The notes under the pieces are model-generated. The model saw only the letters and a program-made list of their open reading frames with translations. It was not told the DNA's origin and did not search any database. The position numbers were made by a program, and so were the translations under genes. A DNA stretch of 64,000 nucleotides from Chloroflexi bacterium 54-19 (GTDB taxonomy: Bacteria; Chloroflexota; Chloroflexia; Chloroheliales; Chloroheliaceae): NCBI GenBank assembly GCA_001898225.1, contig MKTJ01000040.1, positions 24,917 through 88,916 of the forward strand, in the 5' to 3' direction. Below are positions 44,283-53,309 of this stretch, one piece after another (the first letter of the stretch is position 1; each line of letters opens with the position of its first letter).

Positions 44283-44321
44283 TATTACTACCAATGCCTA
44301 TAACTTTTAAATTTCATCTAA

Positions 44322-44350
44322 AGTATACTCGATGTTTTGAAAGTTGTCAA
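44322..44350 (-). promoter_or_regulatory. Promoter of the ArsR-type gene
   Basis: Minus strand TTGACA, 17 bp, TATACT; the transcript would start about 33 bases before the ATG. Confidence 0.88.
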
Positions 44351-44376
44351 CAGGTATTCCCGGTTGAGCTAAAGGA

Positions 44377-44385
44377 TGTTATAAT
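44377..44385 (+). promoter_or_regulatory. Extended -10 promoter of the MFS gene
   Basis: TGT-TATAAT. It lies back to back with the ArsR-type promoter, 27 bases from its -35. TATAACTTT (44299) and its inverse AAAGTTATA (44393) flank both promoters. Confidence 0.6.
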
Positions 44386-44423
44386 AATTTCTAAAGTTAT
44401 AAAAGGATGGGGATTTTTTTATA

Positions 44424-45788
44424 ATGAGGTTTGGAAACAGTAAAATCGGGCGGCGGTTGCCTCACTTCACCAACTCGCCGGACCCGGTACCGTCTAATCG
44501 CTTGCCTACCGGCGTTTATAACAATTTCAGTTACGAATTTTTTAACGCCGTGATGTTCCAGTGTTTTGGTAGTCCGGTCATTTTGTTTATCATCCAGAGT
44601 GGCGCTACCGCCTTCATGGTCGGCTCACTTTCGGCTTTCCCGCTCCTGTTAATGCCCTTAACCCTCGTGGCCTCGCCTTATGTCGAGAAGTTCGGCTATC
44701 GCCGTACCTCCTTATACTGTTGGACCTTGCGCTGGATGGTTTGCTCCTGCCTGATCGGGATTGCTATCTTCGATGTCGGAGCCTGGCGGGTGCCGCTGGT
44801 TCTGCTGGTGATTTTCCTGTTTCACCTGTTGCGGAACCTGGGGATTTCCGGCAACACCCCCTGGCTTACCTCGATTATTCCGCCGCACCGCCGGGGTCTT
44901 TATCTCAGCCGGGCCACTCTTTTCTCGAACCTGGGTAGCTTTGGCACTTTTCTGGTTATCGGCCTTATTCTGGGCAGCAACCCGTCCCTATCCCAGTACG
45001 CTTTTGTCTTTGTCGTCGGCGCTTTTGGCGGCCTGATGAGTTCGATTTTTATGTCGCGGATTCAGCCCCCTCCACCTCTGCCGCCCCGCCCAAAACCGAG
45101 CGCAGCTGTGCCCAAACGCAGTTTTTGGGCCGGGTTCAAACGCTGTTTCGCCCAGCCTGGTTTTAGCACCTTTGTGACAATCCAGTCTTTTTATGGCCTG
45201 TCCTTTGTTTCGATCCCTTCGCTCAGCCTGATTTACCTGCGCGAGAAAGTTGGGATTTCCCCAAGCATTATCTCCTACTTCTCAACCGCTGGCGTCGCAG
45301 GCGCAACCCTGGCCGCCCTTTTCTGGGGCCGCTGGATTGACCGGCGCGGTATTTTGTCGCTGCAACTGCTGGCTTTTGTCGGGATGTGCTTTAACACGGT
45401 CCTGTGGTTCACGGTCGGTATCTTTGGTGCAAATGAGCTCAATATCGCCATGGCGGCCCTGGTTACCTTTTTGGGGTCGGTCTGGATTAGCGCCCTTAAC
45501 ATGAGCCAGACCCACTCGATTATGGCGATGGCCCCGGTCGAGGACCGGGTCTTATTCCAGAACGTGGCGGTCCTCATGACCTATGTTACCCAGGCGCTGG
45601 CCCCGATGGTGTGGGGTATTTTGCTCGATACGCTCGACCATAATCATTTCGGGTTCAACCTGGCCGGTTTAGATATTGGCCCTTACCGCATCTGGTTTTT
45701 GGCCTCGCTGACGCTGGGAGTTGTCGGGACGGTTTTCCTGCGGCAGACCAGTCGTCGCCGCCGGGTTATTGAGGCGACCGAGGAATGA
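44424..45788 (+). CDS. Major facilitator superfamily transporter
   Basis: 454 residues with about 12 membrane helices. The loop 2-3 motif is present in modified form (VASPYVEKFGYRRTSL; usual G-x3-D-R-x-G-R-R), and a similar one after helix 8 (FWGRWIDRRGIL). Pro-rich cytoplasmic loop at about 213-228. The substrate cannot be told. The stop codon overlaps the ATG of the next gene (ATGA), so the two are translationally coupled. It is divergent from an ArsR-type regulator. Confidence 0.85.
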   Translation: MRFGNSKIGRRLPHFTNSPDPVPSNRLPTGVYNNFSYEFFNAVMFQCFGSPVILFIIQSGATAFMVGSLSAFPLLLMPLTLVASPYVEKFGYRRTSLYCWTLRWMVCSCLIGIAIFDVGAWRVPLVLLVIFLFHLLRNLGISGNTPWLTSIIPPHRRGLYLSRATLFSNLGSFGTFLVIGLILGSNPSLSQYAFVFVVGAFGGLMSSIFMSRIQPPPPLPPRPKPSAAVPKRSFWAGFKRCFAQPGFSTFVTIQSFYGLSFVSIPSLSLIYLREKVGISPSIISYFSTAGVAGATLAALFWGRWIDRRGILSLQLLAFVGMCFNTVLWFTVGIFGANELNIAMAALVTFLGSVWISALNMSQTHSIMAMAPVEDRVLFQNVAVLMTYVTQALAPMVWGILLDTLDHNHFGFNLAGLDIGPYRIWFLASLTLGVVGTVFLRQTSRRRRVIEATEE

Positions 45789-46615
45789 GCCGGGAACGCT
45801 GGCGGCTTTTGCCGTTTAACAACGAGGTGTCAGGGCGGCAACTGGCCCTGAGTGAAACCCTGACCGGGGGCCTGGAAACGCCTTCGCTCTACTGGTACGA
45901 GGCGGCCCAACCGGCCCTCATCCTGGGCGCGGCCCAGCAACCCGCTATCCTCGACCTGGAACTCAGCCGCCAGGCCGGGTACACGGTCTACAAGAGGACC
46001 AGTGGTGGGGCCCTGGTGATGGCCGGACCCGGTTTTCTCTGCCTGGACGTGGCGTTGCCGCCTTACAGCGTCCTGGCCTCCCGCGATGTCACTCGCGCTT
46101 ACCAGTGGTTCGGGGAGTGCTGGGTGGACACCCTGGCCCGGCTGGGTGTCTCGTCGTATTTAGTCGAACCCTGGGAAGCCCGCCAGGCTAAACTCGACCT
46201 TGATTCCGCTTCCGAGACCGGACAACTGGTCAAACTGGTCTGTTTTGGCACAATTTCGTCCTACGAGGTCGCCTCTGAAGATGGCCGGAAACTGGTTGGA
46301 CTGGCCCAGGTCAAACGGCGGGGGGCCAGTCTCTTGCAGGCCGGGTTTCACTGGCACTGGCCCGGTGCCGAATTTGCGCGTCTCCTGGCCCTACCGGACG
46401 AAAAACGGCCTGGCCTGGTGGCGGACCTGGCAAAACGGGCGGTGGGCTTAGAGGAAGTGGCCGGGCGAACCATCGGTTTTGCCGAACTCACGGCAGCTTT
46501 CGAGGCCAGTCTGCGGGAGATGTTTGACATCGAACTGGTGCCGGGCGACTGGACCGAGGAAGAACTGGCCCGTTCATTCGAGCTTCAACAGGAAAAGTTT
46601 TCGCCCTTAACCTGA
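45785..46615 (+). CDS. Lipoate-protein ligase A-like protein (biotin/lipoate protein ligase fold)
   Basis: 276 residues. The LplA/LipM pattern is visible: ALSETLTGGLETPSLYWYE, ILGAAQQPAILDLE, the lipoyl-binding core YTVYKRTSGGALVMAGPGFLCLDVALP (R-x-S-G-G), and KLVGLAQVKRRGASLLQAGFHW with the catalytic Lys. It transfers lipoyl, octanoyl or another acyl group to a target domain. The acyl target is unknown because no lipoyl-domain gene is nearby. It is translationally coupled to the MFS gene, which may import the cofactor or a precursor. Confidence 0.82.
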   Translation: MSRERWRLLPFNNEVSGRQLALSETLTGGLETPSLYWYEAAQPALILGAAQQPAILDLELSRQAGYTVYKRTSGGALVMAGPGFLCLDVALPPYSVLASRDVTRAYQWFGECWVDTLARLGVSSYLVEPWEARQAKLDLDSASETGQLVKLVCFGTISSYEVASEDGRKLVGLAQVKRRGASLLQAGFHWHWPGAEFARLLALPDEKRPGLVADLAKRAVGLEEVAGRTIGFAELTAAFEASLREMFDIELVPGDWTEEELARSFELQQEKFSPLT

Positions 46616-46755
46616 CCTTTTTGGCCTTTAGTGGCACATCGCTTTACACATGGCAGTTTGACCCGACCCCAGGTAAAATCAGGTCTGTCCGATTAAGTTT
46701 TCTGACAGCAGTAATTGAAAATCAATCCTGACCTTTCAACCTTTTAACGTTTTCT

Positions 46756-48786
46756 ATGGTCAACCAACTTCCGGCAGCAAAGCTTCAAGCATCCCGCAGC
46801 CTTTTACATAAGTCAGCCTGGGCGGGGGGTTGGGTATTGGCCGGAATAGTTTTTTTGTTTATCTGGTTGACAACCCCGGCAACCTCGCTTGATTTGCTCC
46901 CCGGTTCTTCCTCGAATAATCTCGGTTTACTCAATGGTGAAACGACCATCCAATCGACCGGGCTGACCGCCTTACCCGTGAATGGCGGGGTTACAGTCGC
47001 GCCCGGCAGCCAGGTGAGGGTCACTGCTTTTAGTTTCCACCAGGTGACGCTCAATCTGACCGTCCTGGCGGGTATCGGCAACCTCGAAATCGAGGTAAAC
47101 GGTGCTAAAATCGGTGAGATTGACCGCGAGAACCTGGCCGGGACTTATTCTTTTAGTTTCGTGCCCCGTCCCCAGGATAATACCCGCCCCGAAATGCATT
47201 TCAATTTTAATTTGAATAATGTAAGTTCTTCAGTTGTCCTGGGCCAACTAGACTTGGATTTCACGGAACAGTGGCAGCCCTGGCTTTTCGCGAAAAATGA
47301 GTTAGCCCTGCTCCTCCTGGCCGGGCTAATGCTGGTCGTGGCGGGCGCGGCCTGGTTGGGACGTAGAGTTGGCGGATGGTGGAGTTGGCTGGCCCTGGCG
47401 AGTGGGGTGGCGGCGGTGGTCCTCCTGGCGACCTGGCTTGTAACCTTATTGAATGTTGGAATGGATGGCGCCCTGAACGCCGCCATTTTTTGGGGCGACC
47501 TGGTGGCGGTCTTTTACCTGGTAATATTCATAGGCGGTGTGGGAGTGCTGGCCGTCCCCGTAAAGGAGGGTGCCAGCCTGTTCGCCCTCGTACGCCCGGC
47601 CCTGGTCAGCTTCCGGGCTGTTCGCCCCACCTTGAGCGCGGCCCTGGCCCTGGTGGCCGCGAATACCATATTAACCGGGCTGCTTTTCCTGGTCCCGGCG
47701 GTGCAGAATAACGGTTTCGACACCCTGGCCCGTTACTGGGATGGTCCCTCCTACCTGGCAGTAGCCTATTCGCTCTACGACCCGGCCAGCCCGGTCTTTA
47801 CCATTTCCGGGTTTGCGCAGTATAGCCCGCTCTACTGGTGCGCCAGCTTTCCCCTGGTACCGCTCGCAATCCGCCTTTTTTCACCGCTATTTGGCTATGT
47901 CGGGGCCATGTTCCTCCTGAATTTCGGTTTAAGCTGCGCGTTCGCCATCACCCTCTACCGCTTCATGCGTGACTTTGGCTACTCCCGCTACCCGCTCTGG
48001 CTGAGTTTCGTAGCCCTTTTTTTGCCGCTGCGCTGGCTGATTTATCACAGCGTAGGCGCATCCGAACCGGCGGCTCTTTTCTTTACAATCCTTTGTCTTT
48101 ACCAGTTCAAGAAGGAAAATTACTGGTGGGCAGGGCTGTGGGGCGCTGGCGTGGCGCTTGCCCGGCCTAACGGTTTCTTCCTGGGTATCGGGTTGGGGTT
48201 GTGGTTGGTCTGGAGAACCGTCGAACGCCTTCGGGCCGACCCAGCCCTGGCGAAGGAGGGTCAGTTGTTAATATTGTTTGCAAAATGCTTTGAGTGGAAA
48301 GCCCTGGTAAGAGCAATTTTGCCGATGGCAGGAGCGGTGCTGGCCGTCTTCGCGCTTTACGGCTGGCAGACCGGCGATTTCCTGGCCTACTTGCACATCC
48401 CGGAAGACGTGACCCACCTCTACCCGCTTCCGTTTTTGTCGCTCGATATGGGTGTAGGACGGGGCGAAGGCGATTTCTATTATTACGGGCTGGAAGCGGC
48501 GGGGTTGGTCTTGCTCTGGCAGCAGAAACGGTTTGACCTGTTCTGGGTAGGTGTGGCGCTGGCGGTCCCGGCCTTTTTCATCCTGCACGATGATGTTTTG
48601 CGTTACAGTTTGCCCGCTTTCCCGGTTGTCTTTCTTATTCCTTTTGCAAAAGTTTTTGAAAGTCGTCCGGCCCGCTGGTTGGCGGTCCCGGCCCTGGTTG
48701 CGGTGCTGGTCTATAGCTGGTCGCAACTGGGGACTAACCAGCTTGACCAGGCAAGTTGGCGGGAGTTATTAAAGTTTATCGGCTAA
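46756..48786 (+). CDS. PIG-V/GT-C-like membrane mannosyltransferase
   Basis: 676 residues. The first part has a membrane helix (about 28-42) and an exported beta-domain-like segment (about 60-175); then a long set of membrane helices. The signature DTLARYWDGPSYLAVAYSLYD contains the W-D-G that marks PIG-V-type GT-C enzymes, and YSPLYWCASFPLVPLAIRLF and SEPAALFFTILCLYQFKKENYWWAGL correspond to the later conserved blocks. It probably adds a mannose or related sugar to an extracellular glycan from a lipid-linked donor. Its stop overlaps that of the IclR gene by four bases. Confidence 0.72.
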   Translation: MVNQLPAAKLQASRSLLHKSAWAGGWVLAGIVFLFIWLTTPATSLDLLPGSSSNNLGLLNGETTIQSTGLTALPVNGGVTVAPGSQVRVTAFSFHQVTLNLTVLAGIGNLEIEVNGAKIGEIDRENLAGTYSFSFVPRPQDNTRPEMHFNFNLNNVSSSVVLGQLDLDFTEQWQPWLFAKNELALLLLAGLMLVVAGAAWLGRRVGGWWSWLALASGVAAVVLLATWLVTLLNVGMDGALNAAIFWGDLVAVFYLVIFIGGVGVLAVPVKEGASLFALVRPALVSFRAVRPTLSAALALVAANTILTGLLFLVPAVQNNGFDTLARYWDGPSYLAVAYSLYDPASPVFTISGFAQYSPLYWCASFPLVPLAIRLFSPLFGYVGAMFLLNFGLSCAFAITLYRFMRDFGYSRYPLWLSFVALFLPLRWLIYHSVGASEPAALFFTILCLYQFKKENYWWAGLWGAGVALARPNGFFLGIGLGLWLVWRTVERLRADPALAKEGQLLILFAKCFEWKALVRAILPMAGAVLAVFALYGWQTGDFLAYLHIPEDVTHLYPLPFLSLDMGVGRGEGDFYYYGLEAAGLVLLWQQKRFDLFWVGVALAVPAFFILHDDVLRYSLPAFPVVFLIPFAKVFESRPARWLAVPALVAVLVYSWSQLGTNQLDQASWRELLKFIG

Positions 48787-49658
48787 CCGGCCCGGTAACC
48801 GAGCGCCTCGGAAACACGCAAGGCGGCCCGGCGGATTGGTTCGACAATCCGGGCCGAATCCAGGCTCGACATGCGCCCGGTGGGGCCGCTCACGCTGATA
48901 GCCGCGACAACCTGGTTTTCGCCGTCAAAGACCGGGGCCGCCACGCAGACCACTCCCTCTTCCATTTCCTCGTTATCGAAGCTATAGCCGCGCTGCCGGA
49001 CTTGCAAGAGTTCGTTTCGCAACTGCTGGGGTGTGGTGAACGTCGCAGGTGTGCGCGGTTCCAGGGTGGTCTGGCTCAGATAGCGTTCCAGTTCCTGCTC
49101 GAAATCCGGGCTGTAGGCCAGGAACAGCTTACCCGACCCGGTGCAGTAGAGCGGGGCGCTGCTGCCGACCCTGGTAAACATCCTTACCAACCGGGCGCTC
49201 TGGACCTGGTCGATGTAAACCAGGTTGTTGCCGCTCCGCACCGAAAGATTGGCCGTTTCCCCGACCTGGGCGGCCAGTTGTTCCAGGAAAGGCCGGGTTT
49301 CCTGCCGTAAATCGACCTGTTCGCTCAATCCCCCGGCCAATTCTACCAGGCGCGGGCCAATCCCATAGCGGCCCGTGACGCTGTCCTGTCGGGCGTAGCC
49401 CCGCTCTATAAGGGTCGCCAGCAGGCGATGAACCGTGCTGATATGCAGGCCCAGGCGCTGGCTAAGTTCGGAGATGGGAACGGGTTGGCGGGCGGCGGCG
49501 AGGGCTTCCAGCACGTCAAAGGTGCGCTCCACCGATTGAACGGTCTGGCGTCCGGCCTGGGATACACCCTCGGCCCGGCTAAGGCTGGCGGGTGCGGTCG
49601 AACGGTTTTCATTTGAGTTGCCGGGATTTTGGTCTGGGCGGGATTGGTTTGAGGCCAT
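48783..49658 (-). CDS. IclR family transcriptional regulator
   Basis: 291 residues from the ATG, or 297 from a GTG 18 bases upstream. A disordered N-terminus (about 1-45) precedes the winged helix: TFDVLEALAAARQPVPISELSQRLGLHISTVHRLLATLIERGYARQ. The effector domain (about 125-285) has LVYIDQVQSARLVRMFTRVGSSAPLYCTGSGKLFLA and GVVCVAAPVFDGENQVVAAISVSGPTGRM. It probably represses itself and may control the divergent ChbG-type gene. Confidence 0.9.
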   Translation of the reverse strand: MASNQSRPDQNPGNSNENRSTAPASLSRAEGVSQAGRQTVQSVERTFDVLEALAAARQPVPISELSQRLGLHISTVHRLLATLIERGYARQDSVTGRYGIGPRLVELAGGLSEQVDLRQETRPFLEQLAAQVGETANLSVRSGNNLVYIDQVQSARLVRMFTRVGSSAPLYCTGSGKLFLAYSPDFEQELERYLSQTTLEPRTPATFTTPQQLRNELLQVRQRGYSFDNEEMEEGVVCVAAPVFDGENQVVAAISVSGPTGRMSSLDSARIVEPIRRAALRVSEALGYRAG

Positions 49659-49690
49659 CGGGCAGTTGACTTTCACAATTCAATAGGAAT

Positions 49691-49709
49691 ATTTTCACCA
49701 TGCGAAAAT
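49691..49709. promoter_or_regulatory. Candidate IclR operator
   Basis: ATTTTC-7-GAAAAT inverted repeat just downstream of the IclR gene's -10, a common position for an autorepressor. Confidence 0.4.
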
Positions 49710-49716
49710 TTCTACC

Positions 49717-49746
49717 AGTTTAGTCCGATTTACCCCGTGTTGTCAA
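49717..49746 (-). promoter_or_regulatory. Promoter of the IclR gene
   Basis: Minus strand TTGACA, 18 bp, TAAACT. Confidence 0.55.
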
Positions 49747-49902
49747 ACCTCTGAGAATGTTTTTAGAGAAAACCAAAGTCTGAAGGGTGGTCAGACCTCT
49801 ATGATTGTACTAATCGCTAACGACGCTAAAATTCTTCGACTGGGCTCACGCCCATGAATGCAACCTGTGGATATGCTAAAAACTAAACACTTTACAATGC
49901 TT

Positions 49903-49931
49903 TTGACAAGCGGCCCGGCCATTATTATAAT
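49903..49931 (+). promoter_or_regulatory. Consensus promoter of the ChbG-type deacetylase
   Basis: TTGACA, 17 bp, TATAAT: a full consensus sigma-70 promoter with a GC-rich spacer. Predicted start of transcription about 49938, 70 bases before the ATG. Confidence 0.93.
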
Positions 49932-50010
49932 TTTTAACTAACCAGCCGTCCCAGGGCTAAAAAGCGGCAAAATTAACCGGAGAATTTTTAAAAATTAAAA
50001 GGAGCAGCCG

Positions 50011-50886
50011 ATGAACCCAGCGTTGAAGAAACTCGGTTTTAACGAACAGGACCGCGTCGTAATTATCCATACCGACGATATTGGCATGTGCCAGGCCAGC
50101 CTGTCCGCCTACGAAAACTTGCTCAACGCCGGGCTGATTTCCTCGGCTTCCACAATGGTGCCGTGTCCCTGGTTCCCCGAAACGGCCCGCTTCTGCCGGG
50201 ACCATCCGGGGGTTGATATGGGCGTCCACCTTACTCTTAACGCCGAGTGGGCGAGCTACCGCTGGGGTCCGATTTCTACCCGCGATACCGCTTCGGGAAT
50301 GCTCGACGAAGAGGGTTATTTCTTTAACAATGTCCCGGCGACGGTGCAATCGGCCAGGCCGGAAGCGGTTGCCATCGAACTGAAAGCCCAGTTGGAACGG
50401 GCCCTGGCCCAGGGTATTGATGTGACTCACGTAGATTCGCATATGGGGACGGTAACACACAACCCATTTTTGCAGATTTATATGGGGTTGGCCCTCGAAT
50501 ATAAGCTGCCGCTTTTCATGCTAAGCTCACGGGCTTCCAATTTAGAGCACTACGGTGTTGACTCGGCGTTGGTCAGGCAACTGGACGAACTAGAAGAACA
50601 GGGTTTGCCACTATTTGACGCTATCACCATGATGCCGCTCGATGACCCGGAAGACAATATCGGCAAGGCCAGGGCCATCTTTGACAGCCTGCAACCGGGT
50701 CTGACCTACCTGATTTTGCATCCCTCGGCGGATACCCCCGAACTGCGAGGGTGCGCCCCCGATTGGCCGTCCCGGGTCGCCAATTACGCGGCCTTTTCCA
50801 GCCCCGAACTGCTCGATTATGTAAAACAGTCGGGTATCCAGGTGATTGGCTACCGGCCTTTGCGCAACCTGATACGGGCGGCTTAA
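50011..50886 (+). CDS. ChbG/HpnK family deacetylase (YdjC-like)
   Basis: 291 residues; ATG with AAGGAG upstream. The metal ligands are visible: D-D in VVIIHTDDIGMCQA, His in MGVHLTLNAEW, and H-x3-H in THVDSHMGTVTHNP. The family deacetylates diacetylchitobiose, hopanoid lipids or similar N-acetylated sugars. YLILHPSADTPEL near the end gives a later His. Substrate is not determined; no chitobiose or hopanoid genes are present. A consensus promoter suggests strong expression unless repressed. Confidence 0.88.
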   Translation: MNPALKKLGFNEQDRVVIIHTDDIGMCQASLSAYENLLNAGLISSASTMVPCPWFPETARFCRDHPGVDMGVHLTLNAEWASYRWGPISTRDTASGMLDEEGYFFNNVPATVQSARPEAVAIELKAQLERALAQGIDVTHVDSHMGTVTHNPFLQIYMGLALEYKLPLFMLSSRASNLEHYGVDSALVRQLDELEEQGLPLFDAITMMPLDDPEDNIGKARAIFDSLQPGLTYLILHPSADTPELRGCAPDWPSRVANYAAFSSPELLDYVKQSGIQVIGYRPLRNLIRAA

Positions 50887-50960
50887 GCCTTCCGGTCTTA
50901 TTGAGGATGTCTAAAAGATGACGTATAACCTGTCTTTAAGGTTATGCCGGGAAGAGTTGG

Positions 50961-53309
50961 TTAATTACGGTCGAGTATTTCTCGAACCTTTATTACCAGA
51001 TTTTTAGGAGCGAACGGTTTTTGCAGCATATCCTGGAAATTTTGCACAATGTTATGGCGGCTAACCGCCCGGTCAGTATAGCCGGACATGTACATGATTT
51101 TGGGGTTTATTCCTTTTTGCTGCAATTCTTCGACAAATGCCCGCCCGCCGAGTTGAGGCATTATTATATCAGTCAAAATTAAATCAATAGGTTCCTTGAA
51201 ATTATCAATGAGGGCTAAGGCTTCCAGGCCATTCGAGGCCTGCAATAAATGATAACCATAGCCTTGAAGCGACCTGATAATTAAATTCCGTACGGCGCCA
51301 TCGTCTTCGACAACCAGGATTGTTTCCTTGCCCTGCAAGGAGTCTTTCTGCCTGGTTAGCTCGTCTTCCGACATCGACATGCCCTTTATTTTCTCCGGTT
51401 CCGAGATAAAACGAGGGATATAAACTTTAAAAGTTGTGCCAATTCCCGGCTTACTGTAGACAAAAATATAACCGCCACTCTGGTTTACAATTCCGTAAAC
51501 GGTTGAAAGCCCCAGGCCGGTGCCTTTTCCAACTTCTTTGGTGGTATAAAAGGGGTCAAAAATCCTGGTTAAAGTTTCCTCACTCATACCAATCCCATTA
51601 TCCGAAACAGCCAGCATCACATAGTGGCCGCTTTTAACTTCCAGGTGCTGCTGGCTCTGGTAGGTCGCATCAAGTTCGACATTAGCCGTTTCAATAGTTA
51701 ATTTGCCACCGGCAGGCATAGCATCACGGGCATTGACGGCCAGGTTCATAATAACCTGCTCAAACTGGCCTGGGTCAACCAGGACCAGGCCCAGTTCAGG
51801 GTCCATGAGGGTGACCAGTTCTAAATCTTCCCCAAGCAGGCGCTGTAATAATCTATCCATATCCGCGACCTGAACATTCAAATTGACAAGTTTAGGCTGA
51901 AGGATTTGCTGGCGGCTGAAAGCAAGCAGTTGGCGCGTCAGGTTGGCGGCTCGTTCTGCGGCCTTCTTTATTTCATCCAGGTCATTTTCGATAGCGTCGC
52001 CCGGTTCGAGATAATAAGAGGCCAGTTCACTATAGCCAATAATTGCTGTAAGCAGATTGTTAAAATCGTGGGCGATACCTCCGGCCAACAGACCAATACT
52101 TTCCATGCGTTGTGCCTGTTGTAACTGAACCTGGGTTTTCTTCAAGAGAGCTTCAGCGGCTTTACGTTCCCGCAAATCGCGGAAAGCGGCGACGCGCACA
52201 GTTTGGCCCCGGTATTCAGTCAGCCGGACACGAATTTCAACCGGAATCGGTTCCCCATTTTTGTGGATACCTGTCGACTCGTAGGGACTACCATCGTTAG
52301 TACCTGTCGCTATTCTTTCCATGGCCGTACGAAAAACCTCCGGTGTTACCAGGCGGCTTAACTCAATTCCCTTAAATTCTTCGAGCGAATAGCCAAACAT
52401 ATCCGCCATGGCCTGGTTGGCTTCTAATACCCTTACGCCGCTGATAATCATGATGCCCTCAAAACCAGCCTCGGAAAGCGCGCGGAAACGTTGCTCACTT
52501 TCTCTTAACTTTTCCTCGGCATCTTTTCTTTCCTGTACATCCTGGATTATCATCACCCGGACCATCCGGCTGTTAAATTCGACAAAGCGGCCTCTGACTT
52601 CCATGGCAAAGGTGGTCCCATCTTTTCGCAAAGCTACCCCTTCATAGATGCCGTCAAATCCCCTGGAAGAAGCTGGCATAGTCAGGGCCGGGTTCGTGCC
52701 GACCTGTTGCATACGTCCAATGATTTGCTGCCGGGTTTCAGCCGTAACGAGGTCGAGCGTGGGCATGCCGATTAATTCTTCCAATGAATAACCAAACATG
52801 TCCGCAAGGGCCTGGTTGGCATCTAAAATCCGCTCAGCATCTCGGACTAAAATACCCTCGGTGGCAGCATTTGAAAGAAAGTAATACCTTGCCTCACTTT
52901 CTTTTAATTCTGCCTCAAACTTTTTACGGATGGTAATATCCCGCAGGTATACCGCCAGGCCACCTTCACCTGGATTGATATGTATTTCGTACCATTTGTG
53001 GAGAGGCTCGTAAAATTCCTCGATTTTAAAGGTCATGTGATTTTCCATGGCCTGGCGGTATGCATTACCGGTTACACTATCCACTAAATGAGGAAATTTC
53101 TGCCAGAGATTCTGCCCAACCAGTTCATCCCTGGTATAGTTCACTACGTTCTCACCCTCGGTATTGATATAAGAGAAACACCAGTTGCGATCAATAAAAA
53201 ATAGGGCAGCGTCTACACTTTCAAGTAACTGGAGACCTGCCTCTAATCTGGGGTTTGGTATATCTTTATTATAATAAGGTGGATTTGTGGAAGAATTCTT
53301 TTTACTCAT
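50961..53309 (-). CDS. Multi-PAS hybrid histidine kinase with C-terminal receiver
   Basis: 782 residues, no membrane helix. Three PAS domains (about 25-135, 140-255 and 270-385), the latter two very alike (EGILVRDAERILDANQALADMFGYSLEELIGMP against EGIMIISGVRVLEANQAMADMFGYSLEEFKGIE), then HisKA with GGIAHDFNNLLTAIIGYSELA, HATPase_c (NLAVNARDAMPAGG; DNGIGMS; GLGLSTVYGIV) and a receiver (LVVEDDG, phosphoacceptor in ILTDIIMP, Lys in QKPF). It is an intracellular sensor of redox, light, gas or ligand. The lone receiver at 54372 may be a partner. The coding stretch is AT-richer than neighbours. Confidence 0.93.
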   Translation of the reverse strand: MSKKNSSTNPPYYNKDIPNPRLEAGLQLLESVDAALFFIDRNWCFSYINTEGENVVNYTRDELVGQNLWQKFPHLVDSVTGNAYRQAMENHMTFKIEEFYEPLHKWYEIHINPGEGGLAVYLRDITIRKKFEAELKESEARYYFLSNAATEGILVRDAERILDANQALADMFGYSLEELIGMPTLDLVTAETRQQIIGRMQQVGTNPALTMPASSRGFDGIYEGVALRKDGTTFAMEVRGRFVEFNSRMVRVMIIQDVQERKDAEEKLRESEQRFRALSEAGFEGIMIISGVRVLEANQAMADMFGYSLEEFKGIELSRLVTPEVFRTAMERIATGTNDGSPYESTGIHKNGEPIPVEIRVRLTEYRGQTVRVAAFRDLRERKAAEALLKKTQVQLQQAQRMESIGLLAGGIAHDFNNLLTAIIGYSELASYYLEPGDAIENDLDEIKKAAERAANLTRQLLAFSRQQILQPKLVNLNVQVADMDRLLQRLLGEDLELVTLMDPELGLVLVDPGQFEQVIMNLAVNARDAMPAGGKLTIETANVELDATYQSQQHLEVKSGHYVMLAVSDNGIGMSEETLTRIFDPFYTTKEVGKGTGLGLSTVYGIVNQSGGYIFVYSKPGIGTTFKVYIPRFISEPEKIKGMSMSEDELTRQKDSLQGKETILVVEDDGAVRNLIIRSLQGYGYHLLQASNGLEALALIDNFKEPIDLILTDIIMPQLGGRAFVEELQQKGINPKIMYMSGYTDRAVSRHNIVQNFQDMLQKPFAPKNLVIKVREILDRN

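Larger units (their letters stand above)
49659..50010. other. Regulatory stretch between IclR and ChbG genes
   Basis: 352 bases. It holds a promoter and inverted repeat for the IclR gene, the 13-mer ACTAAACACTTTA (49882-49894) and a consensus promoter for the ChbG-type gene. No coding frame is evident. Confidence 0.65.
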
